Shown here: positions 13,401-24,969 of the stretch, piece after piece
How the letters are laid out: every line of letters begins with the position of its first letter
Position numbering within the stretch: the stretch's first letter is position 1
Assembly: GCF_937616625.2 (NCBI RefSeq)
Contig: NC_065574.1
Span: 27,282,501 to 27,346,500 of the forward strand
From: Mercurialis annua
Lineage: Eukaryota; Streptophyta; Magnoliopsida; Malpighiales; Euphorbiaceae
Length of the DNA stretch: 64,000 nt
Direction: 5' to 3'
Program-made: the position numbers and the translations under genes
The notes under the pieces: generated by a model
What the model saw: the letters and a program-made list of their open reading frames with translations, nothing else
Databases searched by the model: none
Told to the model about the DNA's origin: nothing

Positions 13401-15644
13401 ATTCAACGCGTCGTTTCGATTACCTAAGCATGGTTAGGTTATGCAAAGTGTGAAAAGTGACGCTAGATTAGTATGTCGCGTCTCAAGTGTCTTTAACCCG
13501 TCGTTTCGATTACCATGCTTATGTCGCGTCACAAGTCTCTCTAACGCGTCATTCCGATTACCTTAGCATGGTTTGGTTATATTATGCAAAGTGTGCGTTG
13601 AAAGTTACGCTAGATTACTATATCGCGTCACAAGTTTCTATAACGCGTCGTGCCGATTACCTAAGCATGGTTAGGTTATATTATGCAAAGTGTGCGTGAA
13701 AAGTGACTCTAGATTAGTATGTCGCGTCTCAAATCTCTTTAACGAGTCGTTCCAATTACCTAAGCATGGTTAGGTTATATACGCAAAGTGTGCGTGAAAA
13801 GTGATGCTAGATTAGTAAGTCGCGTCTCAAGTCTCTTTAACGCGTTGTTTCGATTAGCATGCTTATGTCGCGTCACAAGTCTCTCTAACACGTCGTTAGA
13901 TTACCTAATCATGGTTAGGTTATATTACGCAAAGTGTGCGTTAAAAGTGACGCTAGATTTGTATGTTTCGTCTCAAGTCTATTTCACGCGTCGTTTCGAT
14001 TACCTAAGCATGGTTAGGTTATATTACGCAAAGTGTGCGTGAAAAGTGACGCTAGATTAGTATGTCGCGTCTTAAGTCTCTTTAACGCGTCATTTCGATT
14101 ACCATGCTTATGTTGCGTCACAAGTCTCTCTAACGCGTCATTCCAATTACCAAAGCATTGCTAGGTTATATTACGCAAAGTGTGTATGTCGCGTCTCAAG
14201 TCTCTTTAACGCGTTGTTTCGATTACCATGCTTATGTCGCGTTACAAGTCTCTCTAACGCGTCGTTCCGATTACCTAAGTATGGTTAGGTTATATTACGC
14301 AAAGTGTGCGTGAAAAGTGACGCTAGGTTAGTATGTCGCGTCTCAAGTCTCTTTAACGCCTCGTTCCGATTATCTAAGCATGGTTAGGTTGTATTATGCA
14401 TAGCGTGTGTAAAAAGTGACTCGAGATTAGTATGTCGCGTCTCAAGTCTCTTTTAGGCGTCGTTCCGATTACCTATGCATCGTAGGTCATATTACGTAAA
14501 GTGTGCGTAAAAAGTGACTCTAGATTAGTATGTCCCATTTCAAGTCTCTTTAACGCTTCGTTTTAATTACTATGCTTATGTCGCGTCACAAGTCTCGTTA
14601 ACGCGTCGTTCCGAACACCTAAGCATGTTTAGGTTATACTACACAATGTGTGCGTGAAAAGGGACGCTAGATTAGTATGTCGCATCTCATGTCTATTTAA
14701 CACGTCGGTTCGATTACCGAAGCATGGTTAGGTTATATTGCGCAAAGTGTGCGTGAAAAGTGACGCTAGATTAGTATGTCGCATCTAAAGTCTCTTTCAG
14801 GTGTCGTTTCATTACCCTTCTTATTTCACGTCACAAGTCTCTCTAACGCATCGTTCCAATTACCTATGTATGGTTAGTTTATACTACGCAAAGTGTGCGT
14901 GAAAAATGAAATAGATTAGTATGTCGTGTCTCAAGTCTTTTTGACGCGTCTTTCTGATTACCTAAGCATGGTTAGGTAAATTACGCAAAGAGTGCGTAAA
15001 AAATGATGCTAGATTGGTATGTCGTGTTTCAAGTGCAAAGTGTGCGTTAAAAGTGACAATAGATATTAGTATGTCGTGTCTCATGTCTCTTTAACGCGTC
15101 GTTTTGATTACCTAAGCGTGGTTAGGTTATATTATGCAAAGTGTGCGTGAAAAGTGACGCTAAATTAGTATGTCGCGTCTTAAGTGTCTTTAACCCGTTG
15201 TTTCGAATACCATGCTTATGTCGTGTCACAAGTCTCTCTAACGTGTCGTCCTGATTACCTAATCATGGTTAGGTTATATAAAAGTGTGCGTTAAAAGTGA
15301 CGCTAGATTACTATCTTGCATCACAAGTCTCTTTAACGCGTCGTCCGATTACCTAAGCATGGCTAGGGTATATTAAGGAAAGAGTGGGTGAAAGTGACGC
15401 TAGATTAGTATGTCTCGTCACAGGTCTCTTTAACGCGTCATTCCGATTACCTAATCATGGTTAGGTTATATTAAGCAAAGTGTGCGTCAAAGTGACGCTA
15501 TATTAGCATGTCACGTCTCAAGTCTCTCTAACGCATCGTTTCGATTACCATGCTTATGTCGCGTCACAAGTCTTTATAACGCGTCGTTCCGACTACCTAA
15601 TCATGGTTAGGTTATATTACGTAAAGTGTGCGTGATAAGTGACG

Positions 15645-17973
15645 CTAGATTAGTATGTTGCGTCCCGATTAAATAAGCATGGTTAGATTATATTACGCAA
15701 AGTGTGCGTGAAAAAGTGACACTAGATTAGTTTGTCGTGTCTCAATTCTCTTTAACGAGTTGTTCTGATTAAATAAGCATGGTTAGGTTATATTACTCAA
15801 AGTGTGGGTGAAAAGTGACGCTAGATTAGTATGTCTCATCACAGGACTCTTTAACGCGTCATTCCGATTACCTAATCATGGTTAGGTTATATTAAGCAAA
15901 GTGTGCGTCAAAGTGACGCTAGATTAGTATGTCACGTCTCAAGTCTCTTTAACGCGTCGTTTCGATTACCATTCTTATGTCGCGTCACAAGTCTTTCTAA
16001 CGCGTTGTTCCGACTACCTATTAATGGTTATGTTATATTACGCAAAGTGCGCGTTAAAATTTACGGTAGAGTAATATTTCGCGTCACAAGTCACTTTAAC
16101 GCGTCGTTCTGATTACCTAAGCATGGTTAGGTTATATTACGCAAAGCGTGCGTGAAAAGTGACGCTTGATTAGTATGTTGCGTCTCAAGTCTCTTTAACG
16201 CGTTGTTCCGATTAAATAAGCATGGTTAGGTTATATAACGCAAAATGTGCATTAAAAGTGACGCTAGATTAGTTTGTCGCGTCTCAAGTCTCTTTGACGA
16301 GTTGTTCTGATTAACTAAGCATGGGTTAGGTTATATTACGCAAAGTGTGCGTGAAAAGTGACGCTAGATTAGTTTGTCGCATCTCAAGTTTCTTTTACGC
16401 ATCGTTTTGATTACTTAAGCATGGTTAGGTTATGTTAAGCAAAGTGTGCGTGAAAATTGACGCTAGATTAGTATATCGCGTCTCAACTTTCTTTATCGCG
16501 TCGTTTCGATTACCATGCTTATGTCGCGTCAAAAGTCTCTCTAACACGTCGTTCCAATTACCTAAGCATTGTAAGGTTATATTATGCAAAATGTGCCTGA
16601 AAATTGACGCTAGATTAGTATGTCACGTCTCAAGTCTCTATAACGCCTCGTTTCGATTACCATGCTTATGTCGCGAACAAGTCTCTCTAACGCGTTACAT
16701 GGTCAGGTTATATTACGCAAAGTCTGCGTGAAAAGTGACGCTAGATTAGTATGTCTCGTCACAGGTCTCTTTAACACGTCATTCCGATTACCTAATCATG
16801 GTTAGGTTATATTAAGCAAAGTGTGCGTCAAAGTGACGCTAGATTAGCATGTCACGTCTCAAGTCTCTTTAACGCGTCGTTTCGATTACCATGCTTATGT
16901 CGCGTCACAAGTCTTTCTAACGCGTCGTTCCGACTACCTAATCATGGTTATTTATATTACGCAAAGTGTGCGTTAAAATTTGCGGTAGAGTAATATGTCG
17001 CGTCACAAGTCACTTTAACGCGTCGTTCTGATTACCTAAGCATGGTTTGGTTATATTACGCAAAGTGTGCGTGAAAAGTGATGCTAGATTAGTATGTTGC
17101 GTCTCAAGTCTCTTTAAAGCGTTGTTCCGATTAAATAAATATGGTTAGGTTATATTACGCAAAGTGTGCGTGAAAAGTGACGCTAGATTAGTTTGTCGCG
17201 TCTCAAGTCTCTTTAACGAGTTGTTCTGATTAGATAAGCATGGTTAGGTTATATTACACAAAGTGTGGGTGAAAAGTGACGCTAGATTAGTATGTCTCGT
17301 CACAGGTCTCTTTAACGCGTCAGTCCGATTACCTAATCATGGTTAGGTTATATTAAGCAAAGTGTGCGTCAAAGTAACGCTAGATTAGTATGTCACGTCT
17401 CAAGTCTCTTTAACGCGTCGTTTCGATTACCATTCTTATATCGCGTCACAAGTCTTTCTAACGCGTCGTTCCGACTACCTAATCATGGTTATGTTATATT
17501 ACGCAAAGTGTGCGTTAAAATTTACGGTAGAGTAATATGTCCCGTCGCAAGTCACTTTAACGCGTCGTTCTGATTACCTAAGCATGGTTAGGGTATATTA
17601 CGCAAAGTATGCGTGAAAAGTGACGCTTGATTAATATGTTGCGTCTCAAGTCTCTTTAACGCGTTGTTCCGATTAAATAAGCATGGTTAGGTTATATAAC
17701 GCAAAGTGTGTGTGAAAAGTGACGCTAGATTAGTTTGTCGCGTCTCAAGTCTCTTTAACGAGTTGTTCTGATTAACTAAGTATGGTTAGGTTATATTACG
17801 CAAAGTGTGCGTGAAAAGTGACGCTAGATTAGTTTGTCGCGTCTCAAGTCTCTTTCACGCGTCGTTTCGATTACCGAAGCATGGTTAGGTTATATTGCGC
17901 AAAGTGTGCGTGAAATTTGACGCTAGATTAGTATGTCGCGTCTCAACTTTCTTTATCGCGTCGTTTCGATTAC
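15645..17973 (+). repeat. ~1.46-kb higher-order unit, second copy cut by the retrotransposon
   Basis: The unit starting near 15645 recurs near 17105, offset about 1460 bp. Shared markers are TTAAGCAAAGTGTGCGTCAA (15892 and 17352) and the GATTAAATAAGCATGG variant. That variant also recurs inside each unit about 542 bp later (about 15663, 16206, 17126 and 17668), so the unit contains an internal duplication. The second copy stops at 17973, which corresponds to about 16513 in the first copy. The missing continuation does not reappear right after the retrotransposon. Confidence 0.8.
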
Positions 17974-18753
17974 TGATAACGTAGCACATCTAATAGGGGC
18001 GAAGCAACCTCGCCAAGAACGAACATCGCTAAGTCAAGCATTTCACCGACCTGATGACAACTTCCGACCTTCTCCTAAATCACAGATCACACGACTTGGG
18101 GGGTCACCAGATCGATGGGCATTCAAACATCATCCGAGACATTCGTTTTCGATAAGGTCGGATCAAAGATTCTGTCCGGGCTCCGAGATATATCCAACTC
18201 AGACCCGGGCCGAGCTCCGGGCTCATGGACCCGAAAGATCGGATCATACGACCCGAGCTTCGAGATATTCTCAAGTGCAAGAACTGTGATAACTTGGTCC
18301 CCAAGTTATCCGGGCTTTAGGCTTTGACCGACCTTCGAGGTCCTGCCCTAGAGCACACGCTCTTGTACCGGATCCTGAAACCATAGAAGATCTTCTGACA
18401 GGTACGTGAGGAATGTTCTCTCTGACACACCTAACAAACCGCGCCTCACGCAGGGATATTCTTCCACGTAGGCATAACTGAATTCTGGGACCACGCGACT
18501 CACAGCCTGCCAGCAAGGCAGGTTTGTCCTTAAACCCTAACTATAAATAGAGGGTTTAAGGGCAAACCCTAGGTAATTCTCTTTTTTCTACTCACTCAAT
18601 ATTACTCTTTCTCTTCTTCTTCTTCCCTTACCCGAAATCCTTACTTGAGCGTCGGAGTGAACGTCCGGTGACCCCCACCGAAGTTCCTTCTGACCTCTGT
18701 CTGTTTGTGGTGTGCAGGTCGATAGAGCTCGGATCCCAGTTAGTGATATATCA
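17974..18753 (+). repeat. 5' long terminal repeat
   Basis: This 780-bp stretch begins TGATA at the satellite junction and ends TATCA just before the primer-binding site. That fits the TG...CA rule and a 5-bp inverted end. It contains a TATA box at 18542 and a pyrimidine-rich stretch (about 18578-18625) typical of a transcribed leader. No second copy exists in the window, so the boundaries rest on the terminal motifs and on the adjacent primer site, not on an LTR-LTR comparison. Short open frames within it show no recognisable domain. Confidence 0.8.
18542..18549 (+). promoter_or_regulatory. LTR TATA box
   Basis: TATAAATA lies about 210 bp before the end of the LTR, followed by GAGGGTTTAAG and a CT-rich run. 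Transcription would be expected to start about 30 bases downstream, near 18575. This is inferred from position and motif only. Confidence 0.65.
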
Positions 18754-18754
18754 C

Positions 18755-18772
18755 TTGGCGCCGTCTGTGGGA
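18755..18772 (+). other. Primer-binding site
   Basis: TTGGCGCCGTCTGTGGGA lies one base after the LTR end. The TGGCGCCGT core equals the start of the tRNA-Asp primer site known from Tat and Athila elements. The following bases depart from the tRNA-Asp complement, so the exact tRNA is uncertain. The leader then runs to the gag start codon at 18840. Confidence 0.75.
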
Positions 18773-18839
18773 AACGTGTGATATCCCCTGTTCTGTTCTT
18801 GTTCTTTCAACGTTGCTGATCAGATCTTGACAAGAAACA

Positions 18840-20928
18840 ATGGCTGATGATCCTGTTTTGGAAAGGGTAGACCCCCTTGGGACTACGGTTACCGACGCTA
18901 ACTTGGTTGGTGGAGTTTCTGCCAGTGGTCGGACCTCTGTGATCACTGGCTTAACTCCTCCGGCGAATGCTCAGATTGGAGGATCCAGGGCCTCCGGTAG
19001 TGGAGCTGGTTTTGTGCCTTTGTATGGATTGGAAAACTATCCTAGGGCAAACCCTTTTACCTCAGATGCTAGCCACGCCAGCTTATCCACCCCGAGAACC
19101 ACCGTGCCTCAGAGTTTCCTCCACAATACCTTGTCTCCCACTCAACTCAACATTCCGGTGGACGCTACGCTGGTGGCTACGGGAATAGGAACAACTTCTG
19201 GGCAAGATATACCTCCGGCGGTCTTACAAGCTCAAGAATATTTAGAATACATGGCTCGCCAACTGCATCAGGCCCAGCAGATGCATTTTGCAGTCATGGC
19301 CCAGTATTACCCAGGATACAACCCCACGGCGACCCCCGTGGCCCCTCCACCCCGAGCTGCTGAGTTTCGGGATGGTCGTCCTCTGAGAGAAGAAGGTCGG
19401 AATGATCACCCGCGACCAAGACCTGGGGGTCAGACAGAGCATCAAGCGCCAAGGGGCGAAGATCACCGTGATACTAATCTGCCGAGAGACGAAGGTCGGC
19501 ACGACCGCCCTTTTCCGAGAGACGAAGGTCGGAATGATCCTCCTCCTCCTAGAAGGGAGGGGGTGCAAGATGAGAATCTGCCACCGGGGACACAGCGCGG
19601 AGACGCTGGCTTGGGGAGGGGAGACCCAGACCCGGAGGCAGATCCTCTGCGGACCGCAAGAGCAGGAGTTCCACCGGTCAGGAGAAATGGGGCTGAAAGT
19701 GTTCACAGCTCGGGAGCAGCGTCACAACATCAGAAAACTTTGTGATGAAGTCACTCGTCTTGTCCAGGCCGAGTTAGATAAGCATAAAGGGCACAAGGCA
19801 GAATCTCGACCTTTCACTACTTTTGGCATTGCTAGCCCGTTGTCAAAGGCTTAATGGGATGACCCATTCCCAGATAAGTTTAAATATCTGCCTATTGACA
19901 GATATAACGGTAAATCCAACCCGATGACTCATTTAAGTTGCTTTCAAGTTGCTATGGGAGTCCAAAGTGTCTCAGATGCCACGGTGTGCAAAGTGTTCCC
20001 TTCAACGTTGAGTGATGCCGCGTAGAAATGGTACCAGAACCTCAAGGAGGGCTCTATTACTAGCTTCAGGGAGCTCGCTATGGCCTTTAAAACTCACTTC
20101 GCTCCGAGCATCGAACGAAAGAAAAGATCCAGTGATTTGAAGAAATGTTTTCAAAAGCAGGGAGAACGTTTGAAAGCTTATATTGCTCGGTTCAATGCTG
20201 AGGCAATCATGATAGAAGATTTGAACGATGATATTGCCATTGATGCTATGAAAGACAACACCAGCATGCAGGTCTCCCGAGATAGCCTGATCACCAACCC
20301 GGTTGACACTTACACCGAGTTGATGGTCAGGGCTTGGAATTATATCAACCTTGATGAGGAGAGGCAGAGGAAAGTATACGGGATGGCTAGCCTGGTTCCC
20401 AGTAAACCGCAGAGCACTCAGGGATCTAACCGCAGTTAAGATCGGTACCGACCTCTGAACGAGACTTCGGGGTACAGGGGTAACAATTCTTTTAATGCTC
20501 AACCCAGTCCGCCTAGCACGGGGCTTGGTACGAAGCCGAGTTTCAGCATTGGGGGAGGAACGGAAGGATACGTGGACCGAGCAGGGGTACCCAGACAATA
20601 TGTACCGCTTAACACTCCGAGGGAGCAGATTTTATCTTGGATCAAGCACAATAATGAGGAGATTCGTTATCCCCCGAGGCTGGTGAAGGACGGAGACCGG
20701 TCCAAGTTCTGCGAATTCCATGATGGCTATGGCCATGAAACAGAAGAATGTGGGCGTTTGCGGAGTGAGATAGACAAGCTGGTTTGCCAGGGACGATTAC
20801 AACACTTCGTGGTGGCCAAGGAGGGCCAAGACCGAGGAAATACAAGGGTCAACTCGGTCAGGTCAGAGCCAGGGGGGAGCAGGGAAGCCCAATCCCCATC
20901 AAAGAAAACAAGTCACAGGGGTGATTAA
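18840..20928 (+). pseudogene. gag: gag, broken by one frameshift and three stops
   Basis: The capsid/nucleocapsid gene starts at ATG 18840, shortly after the leader, and opens with MADDPVLERVD. The first ~300 codons run to a stop at 19745. They include a charged, proline-rich part with repeated RDEGR-type units. Homologous reading then continues in another frame from about 19.7 kb to 20928, interrupted by TAA 19852, TAG 20023 and TAA 20437. The capsid-like core (KWYQNL, FRELAMAFKTHF) covers about 20026-20390. Near the end is the knuckle CEFHDGYGHETEEC, a CX2HX4-5HX4C variant of the usual CCHC, followed by LRSEIDKLV. This variant is typical of Tat gag. The product would package element RNA in cytoplasmic particles. 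No functional product is expected. Confidence 0.85.
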
Positions 20929-21751
20929 CACAATCTCAGGAGGAACTTTGGAATCCGAGTATAGTCGAAAACGCAGAAAGAAAAAGCAAAAGATGGTCAT
21001 GTCAGTGTCTACTGGGTCGCCATGGCCTAGCATTGTTTTCGGGCCAGAGGACGCGAAAGGTGTAGAATTTCCCCACGAGGACGCTTTGATTGTATCTGCT
21101 ATCATCGGATCGAAATGGGTAAAACGACTGCTGGTGGATGATGGTAGGTCGGTTAACTTGTTGACTCTGTCAGTCTTTTTGACGATGGGAGGATCCAAAA
21201 TTGATCTTAAACCAGTGAACATTCCCCTCCTGGGGCTGGGAGGAGCTCCGGTCATCCCAGAAGGCATGGTCGAGCTAGACTTGAAGCTCGGTATCGAAAT
21301 ACCCCAGGAGGATGGAACAGAGGATATCTTGGCGGAACCAACACGGAAGGTACGTTCACTTTTCATGATAGTTGACATGCCTTTAGCATATAATGGTATT
21401 CTTGGTAGACTTATGTTGTATAGCACAGGTGCAGTGACTAGTATTCGTTACTTAATGATGAAAATCCCAGTGGAAAATGAGGTCATAACTATTAGGGGAA
21501 ATCAAACCCTATCTAGGCAATATTACATGGCAACTATGGGCAGCACGGTGGAAACGATGAACATCGATACACCGGAGCTGCTCCTCAGAGAGAAAAAGGC
21601 TCAGAAACCCCGGGAAAACTTAGAGACAATTGAACTAACAGAGGGCTCCGAGATGTGTGTGAAGTTGGGAGTAGATTGGCCAACCGAACACCGAGAAGCT
21701 ATCATAGCTCGGATAAAACAGTATGTGGAAGAGTTTACCAACAAGCCATAG
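20846..21751 (+). pseudogene. pol: aspartic protease region
   Basis: The frame differs from the end of gag: the two switch between about 20830 and 20900, and the conserved pol opening VINTISGG lies at 20921. The catalytic loop reads LVDDGRSVNLL at 21131-21163. Family members usually have D-[ST]-G followed by S, so the second position is altered here, with D in place of S or T. A flap/core region containing PLLGLGGAPVIPEG follows at about 21220-21265. A second LAYNGILGR block, typical of Tat pol, lies at about 21381-21410. The reading frame ends at TAG 21749, next to a run of seven G (about 21756-21762) that looks like the cause of a shift into the RT frame. The protease would cleave the polyprotein. 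It is not expected to be active here. Confidence 0.8.
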
Positions 21752-21797
21752 GATATCGGGGGGGTAGACCCTGAAGATAATCTCGCACAAGTTAAAC

Positions 21798-22982
21798 GTG
21801 GATGCTAAGTGCAAGCCTGTCAAGCAAAAGAAAAGAACTTTCTCTCTAGAGAAACAGATTGCTATCCGAGACGAAGTGGAGAAGCTTTTGAAAGCCGGGT
21901 TCATCAGGAAAGTGGATTACCCGGAGTGGCTGGCCAATGTGGTCTTGATCAAGAAGTCTAATGGCAGATGGAGGCTTTGTATAGATTTCACTGATCTAAA
22001 CAATGCCTGCCCGAAAGACAGTTTCCCTCTGCCGAACATTGACCAACTGGTGGATGCAACGTGTGGATTCACAGTCTATGCATTCTTAGATGCTTCTCAG
22101 GGATACCACCAGATCCCGATGAACAAAGACGATGAAGAAAAGATAGCATTCACCACAGATCTGGGGACATATTGCTACAAGAAGATGCCTTTCGGTTTGA
22201 AAAATGACGGGGCAACCTATCAAAGACTCATGAATCACTTTTTCAAAGATCAACTGGGCAAGAACGTCGAGGTTTATGTAGATGACTTAGTCGTGAAATC
22301 CAGAGGGATCGAGGATCACGCAGGGGACCTGGCAGAAACTTTTGAAAAGCTGAAGGGTTTCAACCTTAAGCTGAACCCGGAGAAGTGTGTCTTTGCAGTT
22401 CGGTCTGGGAAGTTTCTTGGGCACCTCATCTCGGAGAAAGGCATCGAGGCGAACCCGGAGAAAATCGAGGCAGTAATGAACATGAAAGCCCCAAACTCAG
22501 TAAAAGAAGTGCAAAAGTTGAATGGAAGAGTTACGGCACTGGGAAGGTTCATGAGTTGTTCGGCCAAACGATGTTTGCCATTTTTCAAAATCCTGAAGAA
22601 TAAGTGGACAGAGGAGTGCAACGCAACTTTTGAAGAGCTGAAGGTTTACCTCAGCACACCCCCAGTGCTAGGTAGACCCGAGCCAGGAGAAATCTTGTAC
22701 TTATATCTCTCGGTGAATGATGAGACAGCAGCGGCAGTCCTGGTGAAGGAAGATAAAGGTCTGCAAACCCCAGTTTACTATCTCAGCAGGGTCCTGAAAG
22801 GCCCGGAGGTCAGATACCCAAAGATTGAAAAATTTGCTTTGGCATTGAAAGTGGCAGCGGAAAAGCTAAGGAGATATTTCGAAGCTCGCATCATAGTAGT
22901 ACGGACGAACCAACCTCTGAGAAAGGCGTTACAGAGGCCAGAAATGTCGGGACGGCTGGTCGGTCCAGTTGGGAGGATATGA
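21798..22982 (+). pseudogene. pol: reverse transcriptase and gypsy RNase H
   Basis: This is the longest intact block of the element at 394 codons. RT landmarks are in order: KRTFSLEKQIAIRDEVEKLL, WLANVVLIKKSNGRWRLCID, the first catalytic Asp in FLDASQGYHQI (Asp at 22089), KMPFGLKNDGATYQRLMN and the YVDD box at 22275-22286. The thumb and connection follow (KFLGHLISEKGIEANPEKI). A gypsy-type RNase H follows from about 22680 (LYLYLSVNDETAAAVLV, YYLSRVL, YPKIEKFALAL). The frame hits TGA at 22980 after a short shifted stretch. The product would copy element RNA to DNA. The start shown is simply the first Met in the open frame, because native pol is read through from the protease. Confidence 0.9.
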
Positions 22983-23021
22983 CATCCGGTACGAACCTAG
23001 ACCTGCTCTAAAGCGCAGGTA

Positions 23022-23500
23022 TTGGCTGATTTTATAGCCGAGACTATAGCAAGTGACCAACCTGAGGAGGCTGATGAACAACTTCTAAAGTGGGTCCTAG
23101 AAGTCGATGGGGCATCAAATCTGGAAGGATCTGGAGCAGGCGTGGTCTTGAGAGGCCCTCACGGAGTTACACTCCGAAGCTCGGTAAAATTCGATTTCCC
23201 GGCGTCCAACAACGCCGCGGAATATGAGGCTCTGCTGATCGGATTGAGAATGGTAAATGTGGTCAAAGCCGAGCATGTAATGATAAAGAGCGATTCTCAG
23301 TTGGTCGTTGGTCAAATCCTGGGTACTTTTGAAGCTCGGAATCCAGAAATGAGAAGATACGTTGACATAGTCAAGTTCTTCTTGAACAAGATTCAGGAGC
23401 TCGGGGAAAAATGGGTGATAGAGCAAGTTCCCCGTTTGGAAAACAAGAAGCTGACATACTGGCCAAAGCAGCAATAGTGGATGAAAAGATACCTGGGGTC
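23022..23500 (+). pseudogene. pol: second, archaeal-type RNase H (aRH)
   Basis: The stretch KAQVLADFIAET links the first RNase H to a separate RNase H fold. Acidic residues are visible at VDGAS (Asp 23106), NNAAEYEAL (Glu 23220) and KSDSQLVV (Asp 23292). The frame stops at TAG 23475, and the last motif, EADILAKAA, continues in another frame at about 23449-23475, so one small indel lies just before. Two stops and a local frame change (about 22965-23010) separate it from RT. A duplicated RNase H of this kind after the gypsy RNase H marks the Tat lineage. Its role is thought to be removal of template RNA, complementing the older domain. Confidence 0.85.
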
Positions 23501-24804
23501 CATTTCTCTGTTCAAAAGCATTCCAGCATCGACAACCACGAAACCATCTTTCTGACCCAGCCTTTGGAGAATTGGATACAAGGCATAGCCCACTACCTGA
23601 TGGACGGAACTCTGCCAGAGAACAGAGACAAAGCATACAAAATCCTGCGACAAGCCCCGTACTATGCTTTCCTCGATGGAGTCTTGTACAGGAAGTCATT
23701 CACCCACCCGTGGTCGAGATGCCTAACAACAGAGGAGGGCGAGTTATGTTCTGAGAGAAATACACGAAGGTATGTGTGGGGCGCACATAGCTCCTCGCAT
23801 GTTGGCAAAGAAAGCAGTTTTGCAGGGATATTACTGGCCCCTGATGGTCAGGCAGGCGGAGGAGATAGTAAAGAAGTGCGAGAACTGTCAGAGCCACCAG
23901 AACATCCGACATGCTCCAACCACAGAGCAGTGTCCTATCACCAGTCCTTGGCCATTTGCAACTTGGGGGATTGACATCCTGGGACCATTCACGCCAACCA
24001 CGGGGCAGAAAAAGTTCTTGATAGTGGCAGTAGATCACTTTACGAAGTGGATCGAGGTAGAAGCAGTAAGCACCATCACATAAGCTCGGATCCGGGATTT
24101 CTTCTAGAGGCAAATTGTATGTCGATTTGGGATACCCAGAGCGTTGGTAACCGACAACGGGAAGCAGTTCAACTGCCGAGCCTTCAAAGAATTTTGCAAC
24201 GATTTGCACATCGACTTGCGTTTCACTTTGGTGGTTCATCCGCAGAGTAATGGGATGACTGAGGTAACCAACCGGACAATTCTAAAGGGGCTTAAGGCCA
24301 GGCTGGGGCAGTAAGATAAACAGTGGCTGGAAGAGCTACCCAAGGTTATCTGGGCTTACCGAACTACTCCAAGGGCAAGGACAGGAGACACCCCGTTTTC
24401 TCTGACATACGGGTGTGAGGCAACCTGGGGAGATCGGGATGCCGACTCTGAGGGTCCAGTTCTTTGATGAGACCAAGAACGAGGAAGAGCAGAAGCTATG
24501 CTTAGATCTGTTAGAAGAGCGGAGAGAACAAGCAGCGCTGAGAATCGAAGCATATAAACAAAGAATGGCTAAGTATCATAACAAGAGAGTTAAACCCCTG
24601 AGTTTCCAAGTCGGAGACCTGGTCCTGAGACGGGCAGATATTGCCAAGGGAAATGCTGGCATGGGAAAGCTCGAACCTAACTGGGAAGGACCATACCGGG
24701 TCACAGAGGTCGGACGAGCAGGAGCTTACAAGATAGCACACATGTCGGGTAGAGTGCTCCCGAGAACTTGGAACTCCCAGGTTCTTCGGAAATACTATCA
24801 GTAG
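23478..24804 (+). pseudogene. pol: integrase, with frameshifts and stops
   Basis: A linker region (about 23480-23740) precedes a frame shift near 23740. The HHCC zinc finger follows: His at 23763 and 23784, then KKCENCQ. The catalytic core shows Asp 23973 (WGIDILGPF), Asp 24153 (VTDNGKQF) and Glu 24261 (NGMTEVTNRTI), a D-59-D-35-E spacing with all three residues kept. In-frame stops are TAA 24081, TAG near 24105 and TAA near 24312. A further shift near 24430 leads to the C-terminal domain (24440-24804), with KPLSFQVGDLVLRR and WEGPYRV, ending SQVLRKYYQ. No chromodomain follows, which agrees with Tat and not with chromoviruses. Confidence 0.88.
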
Positions 24805-24845
24805 TCACTTGTTTTTCTTTCGAGGTACCTAGGGGTTTTTTCACT

Positions 24846-24881
24846 TATGTTTGAGTTAGGCTTTTGTAAAACTCAAACATA
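24846..24881 (+). other. 12-bp stem hairpin downstream of pol
   Basis: TATGTTTGAGTT (24846-24857) and its exact reverse complement AACTCAAACATA (24870-24881) flank a 12-base loop. It lies about 40 bases after the pol stop codon. It could fold in the RNA and may relate to 3' processing or end stability, but its role is unknown. It is not a bacterial-type terminator. Confidence 0.6.
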
Positions 24882-24969
24882 CGTTTTTCCCCTCAATGAA
24901 TAAAAAGATTAAAAAGAATTCATGTCTTTCTTTCAAAACCCGAGCAATCCACTCGGTAAAACCATCTAC

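Larger units (their letters stand above)
6955..17973 (+). repeat. Satellite array, right arm segment A
   Basis: Plus-strand long (~99 bp) and short (~48 bp) modules fill this interval without gaps. The long module runs CGTTCCGATTAC, CCTAAGCATGGTTAGG, TATTACGCAAAGTGTGCG, GACGCTAGATTAGTATGTCG, TCAAGTCTCTTTAACGCGT. The short module runs TTTCGATTACCATGCTTATG, then TCGCGTCACAAGTCTCTC. Divergence between neighbours is moderate. The segment ends abruptly at GATTAC where the retrotransposon begins. No coding or RNA gene is visible. Confidence 0.95.

Noticed and set aside
6955..17973. CENP-B box in the monomer
   Set aside because: TTCG occurs in GTTTCGATTACC, but the required downstream A and CGGG of the box are missing.
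17969..17973. ATTAC as a genuine target-site duplication
   Set aside because: The two ATTAC copies come from different monomer positions and the element lacks its 3' LTR.
18104..18516. Short open frames on both strands inside the LTR
   Set aside because: They overlap each other, have no recognisable domain and lie in a promoter-bearing LTR.
23115..23699. Minus-strand frames opposite pol
   Set aside because: Shadows of the sense-strand RNase H and integrase; no domain similarity.
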